Below are positions 56,133 to 64,000 of a stretch of 64,000 nt of DNA, piece after piece. This DNA is from Cryobacterium roopkundense (lineage in GTDB: Bacteria > Actinomycetota > Actinomycetes > Actinomycetales > Microbacteriaceae): the NCBI RefSeq assembly GCF_014200405.1, contig NZ_JACHBQ010000001.1, forward strand, positions 2,666,001 through 2,730,000, in the 5' to 3' direction. How positions within the stretch are numbered: the stretch's first letter is position 1; each line of letters starts with the position of its first letter. A model generated the notes under the pieces. It did not search any database, was not told the origin of the DNA, and saw only the letters and a list, made by a program, of their open reading frames with translations. A program made the translations under genes and the position numbers.

Positions 56133-57088
56133 ACGCCGTCACCGAGATACTGCGCTGGGCCCTGAACCGGCTGCCGTCCCCCGTTCCCGCGCGACAGAAC
56201 CGGCTCGCCGGGCAACACGCGCTCGTGGACGGTATCCCGTACACGATGCCCGTCAACTCCGACGACTCGCCAGTGCTGATGGCAGCGTTCCCGATCAGTC
56301 GCGCCGCCGCAGCCCGCCTACTTCCCGGCAAAGAACTGCATCCCGTCGACATCGGCTGGGGCCGGGGCCTCCTCGTGGTGACCGTGGTCAACTACCTGAA
56401 AACCGACATCGGCAAATACATCGAATACTCCCTCGCGATCGCCGTGACCCACGGGCGGCGCCCCGCCGTTCCGATGCTGCCGGGCCTGATGATGAAGACC
56501 TACGGCACCGGCCAGTACGTCGTCGACCTGCCGGTGAGCAGCGAGATCTCGGTGAAGGGCGGAAAAGGAATCTGGGGAATGCCCAAGCACCAGGCGAACC
56601 TCGACTTTCTCGTCACAAAGAAGAAGGTCTCGGCGATGTACGTTCAGGACGGTCAGCACGGCTGCACCATTGATATCAAGCGCCCGCCGCACCTGGCCCT
56701 GCCGCTCAAGCTCGCAGCGGTCAACTACTGCACCTTCCGCGGCCAGCTCATGAAGTCCTCGATCTACTTCGAGGCCGAAGCGGATGTCGCTTTCGGCCGC
56801 CGCGCCAAGGCCAAGCTTGTCTTCGGCGATGCCCCGGGCGTCGCGCCACTCAAGACGCTGCACGTGGGCCGCAAGCCGCTCTTCACCGCCTACATGCCGA
56901 AGGCACATGGGGTTCTCGACGATCACTACGAGGGCTGGTTCCTCACCGCGGACACGAGCGACCTCGCGGCATCCGCTCACCGCGGCGACAGCCTCGACAG
57001 CGTGGTGCACCTCACCAACAGCGAGCAGTGGCTCGAGCCGCCCCGACAGCCGAATCATGGGGCTCGGCCCACCGAGGTGGAGATGTGA
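56129..57088 (+). CDS. Acetoacetate-decarboxylase-fold protein
   Basis: 319 residues of the ADC superfamily. The Schiff-base lysine position is Lys153 in GIWGMPKHQANLDF; canonical ADC has PKK here. The central GLLVVTVVNYLKTDIGKYIEYSLAIAV and the C-terminal YMPKAHGVLDDHYEGWF are intact. Superfamily members include decarboxylases and aldolase-dehydratases, so the reaction on a keto product of the GMC enzyme is unknown. ATG at 56129 overlaps the hydrolase stop. Confidence 0.8.
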   Translation: MNAVTEILRWALNRLPSPVPARQNRLAGQHALVDGIPYTMPVNSDDSPVLMAAFPISRAAAARLLPGKELHPVDIGWGRGLLVVTVVNYLKTDIGKYIEYSLAIAVTHGRRPAVPMLPGLMMKTYGTGQYVVDLPVSSEISVKGGKGIWGMPKHQANLDFLVTKKKVSAMYVQDGQHGCTIDIKRPPHLALPLKLAAVNYCTFRGQLMKSSIYFEAEADVAFGRRAKAKLVFGDAPGVAPLKTLHVGRKPLFTAYMPKAHGVLDDHYEGWFLTADTSDLAASAHRGDSLDSVVHLTNSEQWLEPPRQPNHGARPTEVEM

Positions 57089-57570
57089 TCGGCTGGCTGC
57101 TGCTGGTCACTGCGCTGTACTTTCTGTTCGGCGCCACCCTATACATGGGCACGATGTGGGTGCTCAAGTTCTTCTTGTACCCCACCTGGCGCGGCCTGAC
57201 GCCCGAGACCGAGCCCGTGCACTTCGGGATTCCCACCCTCGCGGCCACGAAATTCTTCACCGTCGTCGTGCCGCCCATGTTGCTGGCCGGCATCATCCTC
57301 GTGGTGAGCGAATGGGGCAGCCCTCGAGTCTGGCTCGCCTGGCTGTGCGTGGCCGGCATTATTTACCTGACCTTCATCGGGCAGGTGCTCATCATCCCGA
57401 TCAATAAGAAGATCCGCGGCGGGGAGTACGCCGACGTGGCCGAGCTTCGCACCCTCCTGCTGCGCTGGATGTGGCTCAATGACCTGCGATTCTACGGCTC
57501 CACCGTGCTCTGGCTCGTGGTGGTCGCCTACCTCGTGGTCAAGGGATCGCTCGGGGAGGCTTTCGCATGA
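57085..57570 (+). CDS. Four-helix membrane protein of unknown function
   Basis: 161 residues from GTG 57085, overlapping the ADC-like stop (GTGA). Four predicted membrane segments: GWLLLVTALYFLFGATLYMG, FTVVVPPMLLAGIILVV, WLAWLCVAGIIYLTFIGQVL and VLWLVVVAYLVV. The pattern recalls the DUF2269/DUF1772-like four-helix group but no family is certain. Invariably coupled neighbours suggest a membrane subunit for the pathway. Confidence 0.75.
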   Translation: MIGWLLLVTALYFLFGATLYMGTMWVLKFFLYPTWRGLTPETEPVHFGIPTLAATKFFTVVVPPMLLAGIILVVSEWGSPRVWLAWLCVAGIIYLTFIGQVLIIPINKKIRGGEYADVAELRTLLLRWMWLNDLRFYGSTVLWLVVVAYLVVKGSLGEAFA

Positions 57571-58028
57571 ACGAGTGGCGGGCCGTGGTCGAGGACTGGC
57601 TGCGACGGCATCCGCTGCGGGCCGTGCTCGTGGCGTTGGCCGGGATCACCGCGCTCACCGGCCTCGCCGAGATCCTCGCGCCGGCCACGCTGCTCTCCCT
57701 GCTCGGCGCCGAGCCGGCCCCGCTCGCGACGCAGCTGTTCGCGACGGTCGGCCTGTTCATGATGGTGGTCGGCGGACTTCTCACCCAGTCCCTGCTTCGA
57801 CGTACCCCCCACCGCGACGTGGTCTTCTGGTCGGGCTTGCAGAAGGCCGGTGCCGTCGTGGCCGTGACCGTGGGCGTTCTCAACGGGGTCTTCGGGCCGA
57901 TCGCCTTGCTCGTGGCCGCCTTCGACCTCGCCACGGCCGTGCTGCTCTTCCTCTACTGGAAGCGTTTGCAGGGCCGGATCGTCTCCCAACGTCCCACCAC
58001 TCCGCAGCGAAACGACGACCGATCATGA
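57567..58028 (+). CDS. Small polytopic membrane protein of unknown function
   Basis: 153 residues, three to four hydrophobic segments (AVLVALAGITALTGLAEIL, LFATVGLFMMVVGGLLTQ, AGAVVAVTVGVLNGVFGPIA, ALLVAAFDLATAVLLFLYW). Soluble basic C-terminus. The start overlaps the previous stop (ATGA) and its own stop overlaps the patatin start. Not recognised. Confidence 0.75.
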   Translation: MNEWRAVVEDWLRRHPLRAVLVALAGITALTGLAEILAPATLLSLLGAEPAPLATQLFATVGLFMMVVGGLLTQSLLRRTPHRDVVFWSGLQKAGAVVAVTVGVLNGVFGPIALLVAAFDLATAVLLFLYWKRLQGRIVSQRPTTPQRNDDRS

Positions 58029-59356
58029 AGCGCTCGCTTGTGCTCGCCGGCGGCGGAATGCGCGTGGCGTGGCAGACCGGCGTCGTGAAGGCCCTCGCCG
58101 AGGAAGGTCTGGCCTTCGACCACATCGACGGCACGAGCGGCGGCATCCTCACGACGGCCATGCTGCTGTCCGGCCTGACCCCCGACGAGATGGTGCGGCG
58201 CTGGAGCGCCCTGACAGTCTCGAACTTCTCCTCGGGCCTCCCCCTGCCGGATTATCTGAAGGGCCCCTGGTCGATGCCAGCGTTCGGCGACGCAGACGGC
58301 ATCCGCGACAAGGTTTTCCCGGCCCTCGGTATCGATCCCGCGCTCATTCGCACGTCCTCCCGCGAGGGCACCTTCAACGTGGCCGACTTCACGCACAAGC
58401 AGTCGATCGCCTTCGACGCCCGCTCGATCGACGTCGAGCTGCTCGCCGCAGGCATGTCGCTGCCCATTTTCATGACGCCGCTGCGCCGGGACGGCGTGGT
58501 CTACACGGATGCGGTGTGGATCCGCGACGCCAACGTGTCGGAGGCCCTCCGCCGCGGCGCCGACGAGATCTGGCTCGTCTGGTGCATCGGCAACACCGGC
58601 TATTGGGGCGACGGTCCGCTCGAGCAATACGTGCACATGATCGAGATGAGCGCCACCGGCGCCCTGCTCGCCGACTTCGCCGAGGCCGCCGCCGCCGGGC
58701 GCGACTTCGTGCTGCATGTCGTGAAGCCCACCCACCCGCTGCCGCTTGACCCCGAGTACTTCGTGGGTCGCATCAGCAGCGACTCGCTCATGGCGATGGG
58801 CTACCGCGACGCCCGCCGCTACCTCTCCACTATGACGGCCACGGGCGTGCCAGCGGATGCGACGTGTACTGCCATGGCGGAGCCGGCCCCAGGCATCCGC
58901 TACGTGGAAAACCTCGCGGCCGAGGTGGCCGGCTCGGAGCTGACCCTCGCCCTGACCGTCGGCCTGCCCCTGCCCGGCGAACCCGGCACGCCCGAGCTCG
59001 CCGGCTTCATCGACTACGAACCGTGGGGAGCCCGCGCGTTCCTCGCCGACGGGTGTGTCCACATCGACGGCCCGCGCATCACCTACTCGGCCCGCGTTCT
59101 GCACGACGGCGCCTGGCTCGACCTCACGGCACGCCGCGACCTCACCGACAACCCCGGCTGGGATGCATTCGGCGACGCGAATACGGTCGCCCTCACCATG
59201 CGCGGCGCCACCACAGACATCTCCGCAGACCTGCACCTCGGCATCGGCGGTCTGGCCCGCCTCGTGGCCGGCGCCGAGCCTGTCGCTACCCACGGGCTCA
59301 TCGCCAGGGCCGACGCCATCCGCCGAGTCCTCACAGAGGTCCTCGGCCGCGCCTGA
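58025..59356 (+). CDS. Patatin-like phospholipase with C-terminal accessory domain
   Basis: 443 residues. The patatin catalytic dyad is Ser38 (HIDGTSGG, GxSxG) and Asp162 (VYTDAVW, Ala in place of the usual Gly), with the oxyanion glycines AGGGMR. Catalytic domain about residues 1–285. A further β-rich region (about 295–425) resembles the C-terminal domain of the cluster's GMC protein. No signal peptide. ATG at 58025 overlaps the preceding stop. Probably an acyl hydrolase or transferase acting on a lipid. Confidence 0.85.
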   Translation: MKRSLVLAGGGMRVAWQTGVVKALAEEGLAFDHIDGTSGGILTTAMLLSGLTPDEMVRRWSALTVSNFSSGLPLPDYLKGPWSMPAFGDADGIRDKVFPALGIDPALIRTSSREGTFNVADFTHKQSIAFDARSIDVELLAAGMSLPIFMTPLRRDGVVYTDAVWIRDANVSEALRRGADEIWLVWCIGNTGYWGDGPLEQYVHMIEMSATGALLADFAEAAAAGRDFVLHVVKPTHPLPLDPEYFVGRISSDSLMAMGYRDARRYLSTMTATGVPADATCTAMAEPAPGIRYVENLAAEVAGSELTLALTVGLPLPGEPGTPELAGFIDYEPWGARAFLADGCVHIDGPRITYSARVLHDGAWLDLTARRDLTDNPGWDAFGDANTVALTMRGATTDISADLHLGIGGLARLVAGAEPVATHGLIARADAIRRVLTEVLGRA

Positions 59357-59374
59357 CACCTCGCTGCTCATCCC

Positions 59375-59722
59375 CATCCCGCTGGTCGAGCAGCGGGCCC
59401 GCTCTTGGCCCGCGCCCGTCGAGACCTCGTGACCCGGTCTCGCAACTCGGCTCACGAGGTCTCGACACGCTCGCAAGCTCGCTGCTCGACCAGCGGAGGG
59501 GGGAAGACCGCCAGACACACGCCACACTCGCGCACGCCCGCGCACTCCCATCCCGCTGGTCGAGCAGCGGGCCCGCACTTGGCCCGCGCCCGTCGAGACC
59601 CCGTGACCCGGCCTCGCAACTCGGCTCACGAGGTCTCGACACGCTCGCAAGCTCGCTGCTCGACCAGCGGAGGGGGGAAGACCGCCAGACACACGCCACA
59701 CTCGCGCACGCCCGGCCCTCGA
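59375..59722. repeat. Two 174-bp direct repeats made of dispersed palindromes
   Basis: Two copies (59375–59548 and 59549–59722) of a 174-base unit stand head to tail between the convergent patatin and prs genes, with few differences. Each unit holds inverted GCTGGTCGAGCAGCGGGCCC and GGTCTCGACACGC–TGCTCGACCAGCGG blocks, so large hairpins can form. These words are shared with the palindromes at 22267 and 62960. The 386-base spacer has no gene and probably ends both transcripts. Confidence 0.88.
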
Positions 59723-59742
59723 GCGACACACCGAACTGGAAC

Positions 59743-60720
59743 CTATGCGGCGCCGTCGAACATCGACGTGACGGATCCCTCGTCGAACACCTCGTGAATG
59801 GCGCGAGCCAACAGCGGGGCGATCGGCAGGATCGTGAGCGTGGGGAAGCGCTTCTCTTCGGGGATCGGCAGCGTGTCGGTGACGACGACGGCCGAGATCG
59901 CCGGGTTCTGCAACATGTCCACTGCGGGGTCGCTGAACACGGCGTGCGTGGCGGCGACGACGACGCCGATGGCGCCGGCTTCGCGCAGGGCCTCAGCGGC
60001 GAGGGCAATGGTGCGTCCGGTGTCGATCATGTCGTCAACGAGCAGGCACACGCGGCCTTCGACCTGGCCGACGATCTCGTGCACGGAGACGCGGTTGGGC
60101 ACGAGAGGGTCGCGGCGCTTGTGGATGATGGCCAGCGGCACGCCGAGGCGGTCGCTCCAGATGTCGGCGACACGCACGCGGCCCATATCGGGCGAGACGA
60201 TCGTGAGGGTGGCGGGGTCGAGCTTCTCACGGAAGTGTTCGAGGAGCACCGGCATGGCGAAGAGGTGGTCGACGGGGCCGTCGAAGAAGCCCTGGATCTG
60301 GGCCGCGTGCAGGTCGATGGACATGATGCGGTCGGCGCCGGCCACCTTGAACAGGTCGGCAACGAGGCGGGCCGAGATCGGCTCGCGGCCGCGGCCCTTC
60401 TTGTCCTGGCGGGAGTACGGGTAGAACGGGGCCACGACGGTGATGCGCTTGGCGGAGGCGCGCTTCAGGGCGTCCACCATGATCAGCTGTTCCATCAACC
60501 ACTCGTTGATCGGGGCTGTGTGGGACTGGATGACGAAGGCATCCGAGCCGCGTACGCTCTGGTCGAAGCGGGCGTAGAGCTCGCCGTTCGCGAAGGTGCG
60601 CGCGTCGGTGTGCAAAAGTTCCGAACCAAGCTCCGTGGCGATATCGATGGCGAGCTGTGGATGTGCCCGCCCCGAAACCAATACAAGTCGCTTATCGCCG
60701 CTGGTCTTGATTTCAGACAC
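59743..60720 (-). CDS. prs: Ribose-phosphate pyrophosphokinase
   Basis: Makes PRPP from ribose 5-phosphate and ATP. 325 residues. The opening KRLVLVSGRAHPQLAIDIA, FANGELYARFDQSVRG, the catalytic flexible loop PFYPYSRQDKKG, the PRPP-binding LLVDDMIDTGRT and the phosphate loop are all present. GTG at 60720 begins immediately after the glmU stop. Confidence 0.95.
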   Translation of the reverse strand: MSEIKTSGDKRLVLVSGRAHPQLAIDIATELGSELLHTDARTFANGELYARFDQSVRGSDAFVIQSHTAPINEWLMEQLIMVDALKRASAKRITVVAPFYPYSRQDKKGRGREPISARLVADLFKVAGADRIMSIDLHAAQIQGFFDGPVDHLFAMPVLLEHFREKLDPATLTIVSPDMGRVRVADIWSDRLGVPLAIIHKRRDPLVPNRVSVHEIVGQVEGRVCLLVDDMIDTGRTIALAAEALREAGAIGVVVAATHAVFSDPAVDMLQNPAISAVVVTDTLPIPEEKRFPTLTILPIAPLLARAIHEVFDEGSVTSMFDGAA

Positions 60721-62235
60721 TTATTCTCCGCTCTCGGTGGTGCTGGGGCTCTCGGTGGTGCTGGGGCTCTCGGTGGTGCTGGTGCTCTCGGTGGTGCTGG
60801 TGCTCTCAGCGGTGCTCAGGCTGTCGGCCGCGGCCGCGTCGGCGGCCGTGCCGGGGCGGTTGGCGTGAACCCAGCAGTCCATGTTGCGTTGCGGAGCCAC
60901 GTTGATGGCCAGCGCCCCCGCCGGAACGTTCTTTCGAACGACCGTGCCAGCCCCCGTGTATGCTCCATCGCCAATTGTAATCGGCGCGACGAAGACGTTG
61001 TGTGACCCCGTGCGCACGTGCGAGCCAATGTTCGAGTGGTGCTTGGCCACACCGTCGTAATTGGCGAAGATGGTTCCGGCACCGATGTTCGAGCCCTCAC
61101 CGACGACGGCGTCGCCCACGTAACTGAGGTGCGGCACCTTGCTGCCGGCGCCGATCGTGGCGTTCTTGGTCTCCACAAAAGCGCCGATCTTGCCGTCTGC
61201 GCCGAGCAGCGTGCCGGGGCGCAGGTACGAGAACGGGCCAACGGATGCCCCGGCGGCGATCACGGCGAGTGTCGCGTCGGTGCGCTTCACAACGGCGTTC
61301 TCACCCACCTCGCAGTCGCGCAAAGTGGTGTCCGGGCCGATGATCGCGCCGGTCTCAACCACGGTCGCGCCCTGAATCTGGGTGCCGGGAAGAATCGTCA
61401 CATCCGGCGCGAGGGTGGCCTTGAGGTCGATCCACGTGGTGGCCGGGTCCTGGATGGTCACTCCCGAGAGCTGCCATCCGCGCACGATGCGCTGGTTGAG
61501 GGTCAGAGCAGCTTCGCTCAACTGGGCGCGGTCGTTGATGCCGGCGACGAGCCAGGCATCCGCTACCGGAACGGCGGTGACCTCGGCGCCCGCACGGCGC
61601 AGCAGACCGATCACGTCGGTGAGGTATTTCTCGCCCTGCACGTTCTCGGTGGTGAGCTCGGCCAGCTGCGCGCGGAGCGCGGCCAAACCGAACAGGTACA
61701 CGCCCGCGTTGATCTCAGTGATCGCGCGTTCGGTGTCGTCGGCATCTTTCTGTTCGACGATGCGGTCGAAGTCGCCTGCGGCGGAGCGCACGATGCGTCC
61801 GTAGCCCGTCGAGTCGTCCGGATGCGCCGAGAGCACGGTTCCGGCGGCGGCGCTTGCGCGGTGGGCGTCGATGAACGTGGCCAGCGTGGCGGCGTCGAGA
61901 AGGGGAACGTCGCCGTTGATGATCAGAACGTCACCGTCGAAGTCGGTGGGGAGTGCATCCACTGCCTGCTCCACGGCACGGCCTGTACCGGGAATCTCGT
62001 CCTGGTCGACGATGATGCTCTCGGGCAGGTCCTCGGCCACGAGAGCGGCGAGGCGGTCCCGCTCGTGGCGCACCACGGTGATGACGTGAGCGGCGTCGAG
62101 CGCGCGCGCCGTGGCGAGCACGTGGCTCACGATCGGCTGGCCGGCGAGCGGATGCAGCAGCTTCGGGAGGCTGGACTTCATTCGGGTGCCCTGGCCGGCG
62201 GCGAGCACAATGATGGCGAGGTGGGCGTCTGTCAC
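60721..62235 (-). CDS. glmU: Bifunctional GlmU (GlcN-1-P acetyltransferase / GlcNAc-1-P uridyltransferase)
   Basis: Makes UDP-GlcNAc for peptidoglycan. 504 residues. N-terminal uridyltransferase with LAAGQGTRMKSSLPK and QDEIPGTGRAVEQA; C-terminal left-handed β-helix of hexapeptide repeats (about residues 265–455) with the acetyl-CoA region AGTIFANYDGVAKHH. After the core, a tail of about 35 residues consists of five Ser/Thr/Glu repeats such as STTESP. GTG at 62235 with AGAGGA upstream. Follows tRNA-Gln and precedes prs. Confidence 0.95.
   Translation of the reverse strand: MTDAHLAIIVLAAGQGTRMKSSLPKLLHPLAGQPIVSHVLATARALDAAHVITVVRHERDRLAALVAEDLPESIIVDQDEIPGTGRAVEQAVDALPTDFDGDVLIINGDVPLLDAATLATFIDAHRASAAAGTVLSAHPDDSTGYGRIVRSAAGDFDRIVEQKDADDTERAITEINAGVYLFGLAALRAQLAELTTENVQGEKYLTDVIGLLRRAGAEVTAVPVADAWLVAGINDRAQLSEAALTLNQRIVRGWQLSGVTIQDPATTWIDLKATLAPDVTILPGTQIQGATVVETGAIIGPDTTLRDCEVGENAVVKRTDATLAVIAAGASVGPFSYLRPGTLLGADGKIGAFVETKNATIGAGSKVPHLSYVGDAVVGEGSNIGAGTIFANYDGVAKHHSNIGSHVRTGSHNVFVAPITIGDGAYTGAGTVVRKNVPAGALAINVAPQRNMDCWVHANRPGTAADAAAADSLSTAESTSTTESTSTTESPSTTESPSTTESGE
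60731..60820 (-). repeat. 18-bp tandem repeats in the 3' end of glmU
   Basis: Five copies of an 18-base unit (CTCTCGGTGGTGCTGGGG on the plus strand) encode STTESP / STTEST hexapeptides. In frame with glmU, so a copy-number change only lengthens or shortens the tail. Confidence 0.88.
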
Positions 62236-62272
62236 GGGGGTCCTCTTTACGTAATTGCGTACTCAATGAGTG

Positions 62273-62344
62273 CTCCGCCGCCAGGACTCGAACCTAGACC
62301 TAACAGCTCCAAAGGCTGTCGTGCTGCCATTACACCACGGCGGA
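62273..62344 (-). tRNA. tRNA-Gln, anticodon UUG
   Basis: 72-base cloverleaf: acceptor TCCGCCG/CGGCGGA, anticodon stem ACAGC/GCTGT around CTTTGGA (UUG), T arm CTAGG–TTCGAGT–CCTGG, discriminator G. CCA not fully encoded. Lies just upstream of glmU on the same strand. Confidence 0.95.
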
Positions 62345-62436
62345 AAGCGCCGACCAAGAGCCGACGACACCTTCAAGTGTGCCAGATCCCAGCGGCCTGC
62401 ACGCTCCCTTGCTCCCTCGCACGGGATAATGGAGCA

Positions 62437-62928
62437 ATGCCTGGCCATGATGAAGTCGACCGAATTGTAGATTCCTGGTTACGCGAACGTCCGGATCTTG
62501 ATTTCGCCCCTCTCCAGGTACTCTCCCGCGTGGCCCGACTCGCCAAGCATCTCGATCGCGCCAGACGCACCGCGTTCTCCCGCTCCGAGCTGCAATCGTG
62601 GGAGTTCGATGTGCTCTCCGCCCTGCGCCGGGCAGGCTCGCCCTATGAGCTCAGCCCCAAGTCGCTGCTCCAGCAGACGTTGGTGTCGAGCGGAACAATG
62701 ACGAACCGCATCAACGGGCTCGTGGAGCGCGGACTTGTCACGCGCCACACCGATCCGCACGATGGGCGCGGCATCCTGGTGGGCATGACGCCCGCAGGGC
62801 TCACCCGAGTCGATGCCGCGATCACCCGCCTCGTCGACGCAGAGGCCGAGTTGCTCGGCACCCTGACCACGAGCGAGCAGGACCGGCTGTCGAACCTGCT
62901 TCGCAAGCTCAGCCTCAACTTCGACTGA
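62437..62928 (+). CDS. MarR family transcriptional regulator
   Basis: 163 residues. Winged helix with LVSSGTMTNRINGLVERGLVTRHTDPHDGR, the canonical MarR recognition helix and wing, flanked by dimerisation helices at both ends. ATG at 62437 has GATAAT six bases upstream, suggesting a leaderless message. A very long open frame upstream is a shadow of glmU. It may control the divergent or nearby MFS exporter, whose stop it faces. Confidence 0.88.
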   Translation: MPGHDEVDRIVDSWLRERPDLDFAPLQVLSRVARLAKHLDRARRTAFSRSELQSWEFDVLSALRRAGSPYELSPKSLLQQTLVSSGTMTNRINGLVERGLVTRHTDPHDGRGILVGMTPAGLTRVDAAITRLVDAEAELLGTLTTSEQDRLSNLLRKLSLNFD

Positions 62929-62959
62929 CTGCCCGACCCGCCTCAGTCTCGCCCGCCCT

Positions 62960-63003
62960 CGCTGGTCGAGCAGCGCCGTCTACGGCGCGTGTCGAGACCC
63001 CGC
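62960..63003. repeat. Dispersed intergenic palindrome, copy B
   Basis: Reverse-complement copy of the element at 22267–22311, with core CGCCGTCTACGGCG flanked by GCTGGTCGAG and GTCGAGACCCC. It sits between the convergent marR and MFS genes. Confidence 0.8.
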
Positions 63004-63013
63004 ACGCCAATCC

Positions 63014-64000
63014 TCAGACCCGCCTGACCGTTCTTCTTCGAAAGACCGCCCTGACTATGACTGCACAGACGACGAACAGAGCTCCGCTCGCCAGGAACGG
63101 AGCAGACAGCCCCGCCGACGCGGCAAGCAAACCGCCGAGAACCGCTCCCACGGTAAGGCCGACGAGACCCAACACCTTGCTCGAAGCATTCACACGCCCG
63201 CGCAGGGCGTCGGGAACGAGGCGTTGCCGCAGCGAACTCACGCAAATACCCCACACAACGGCGTGCAGGATGTACACCGCAAGCAGCACGGCCGCGAGCC
63301 AGACCGACTCAACAACGGCGAGGGCGAACATCGACACGGCTCCGAGCGCAAGGCTGGCGGCAATCGTGCCGCCGTAGCCGAGCCGAGCCCGCAGGGCGGC
63401 CGTGCCGAGCGACCCGACGAGTCCGCCCAGCGCCGACACCGCGAGAATGGCCCCGTACCCGGCGGAATCCAGCCCGAGCGTCTGCTGCGAGTACAGCACC
63501 AGCACCGAGAAGGGCATCATGTAGGCCACGCTCGCGAGGCCGCCAACCACGGCCAGCCAGCCCAGCAGGCGATGCCCGCGCAGCCAGACTGCACCGTCGA
63601 GCGCCTCTCGATACACCGACCGGCGCGGGAGCAGCGGCCGGCCGGCGCCTCCACCTGCTCGTCTTGACAGGGCCAGGAAGAATATGCCCGCCGCGGCATA
63701 GAAGCCACCGGCTGCGAAGACCGGTAGCGCGGCGGCGGCCGCGAACAGGAGACCGCCGAGCGGCGGACCCACGAATTCGTCGGCCACGAGCTGTGCCGCG
63801 GACACGCGGCCGTTGGCCCGGTCGAGCTGACGACCGGGCACGATCGACGGCAGGATCGAGAGTGCGGCGTTATCCGCTGCCGTTTCCAGTACGCCGATTC
63901 CAGCAAACACGACGTACAGCAGGGTCAGCGAGCCGTTCCCCGTCGCGAACAGCACAGCCAGCGTGAGCAGGAGCACGGCCCTGGCCGCATTCGTGACCCA
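63014..64000 (-). CDS. MFS transporter, truncated by the window end
   Basis: C-terminal 329 residues of a major facilitator; the frame remains open to the last base, so the N-terminus lies beyond the window. About nine hydrophobic segments are visible, with LPSIVPGRQLDRANGRVSAAQLVADEFVGPPLGGLL, a motif of the DHA3/TMEM-type (MacAB-like efflux) MFS group. Probable multidrug or macrolide exporter. Convergent with the MarR gene. Confidence 0.85.
   Translation of the reverse strand, partial: WVTNAARAVLLLTLAVLFATGNGSLTLLYVVFAGIGVLETAADNAALSILPSIVPGRQLDRANGRVSAAQLVADEFVGPPLGGLLFAAAAALPVFAAGGFYAAAGIFFLALSRRAGGGAGRPLLPRRSVYREALDGAVWLRGHRLLGWLAVVGGLASVAYMMPFSVLVLYSQQTLGLDSAGYGAILAVSALGGLVGSLGTAALRARLGYGGTIAASLALGAVSMFALAVVESVWLAAVLLAVYILHAVVWGICVSSLRQRLVPDALRGRVNASSKVLGLVGLTVGAVLGGLLAASAGLSAPFLASGALFVVCAVIVRAVFRRRTVRRV

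Overview
The window reads as a chromosomal segment of a high-GC actinobacterium, most likely a member of the Microbacteriaceae. This rests on GTG starts, very high third-position GC, the DUF4307–greA pair, the order hisS–eno–DivIC–DUF501, and a DUF222/HNH (13E12-type) gene. No integrase, transposase, phage gene or CRISPR array is visible. Species cannot be fixed from the sequence alone.

Region 1 (1–12 kb): DUF4307 and greA. A minus-strand run follows, consisting of an ABC importer (lipoprotein, two permeases, ATPase), an AI-2E-type exporter family protein and catabolic-type threonine deaminase (ilvA). Then come a YcaQ-type DNA glycosylase, lemA–htpX, and a two-gene ABC-2 exporter.

Region 2 (12–26 kb): a GH1 protein lacking its nucleophile, translationally coupled to an aldonolactone-oxidase-type flavoprotein; a large secreted/membrane Ig-repeat protein; Ppx/GppA; a VOC protein; an ABC-F ATPase with a repeat-bearing leader; a DUF222 HNH nuclease; a class-I-shaped tRNA-Leu(UAA); and NDH-2. 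Next is a mycosin-like protease whose N-terminus is built from repeated start-codon cassettes, then DUF501 and DivIC.

Region 3 (26.6–36.7 kb): housekeeping genes eno, hisS, mazG, nhaA, mfd, pth and rplY. pth appears to use a non-standard start codon.

Region 4 (37–59.4 kb): an accessory block lying between rplY–pth–mfd on one side and glmU–prs on the other. These two groups are often neighbours in Gram-positive genomes, so the block looks like an insertion into that order. It holds (a) a De Ley–Doudoroff-type galactonate operon (ABC importer, dehydratase, aldolase, PfkB kinase); (b) two tandem paralogous FadR-type regulators; (c) an idonate/gluconate operon (idnD, idnO, gntP, gntK) facing gnd; and (d) a seven-gene, fully overlapping cluster at 50.8–59.4 kb. 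That cluster encodes a GMC (cholesterol-oxidase-like) flavoprotein, a membrane metallophosphoesterase, an α/β hydrolase with a cysteine nucleophile, an acetoacetate-decarboxylase-fold protein, two small membrane proteins and a patatin. The GMC protein and the patatin appear to carry the same C-terminal accessory domain. This is the best candidate for an undescribed system; I infer a membrane-associated lipid or sterol-like alcohol pathway, substrate unknown.

Region 5 (59.7–64 kb): prs, glmU (with a repetitive tail), tRNA-Gln, a MarR regulator and a truncated MFS exporter. A dispersed intergenic palindrome family (22.3, 59.4–59.7 and 63.0 kb, with relatives at 8.9 and 35.3 kb) marks several gene ends.
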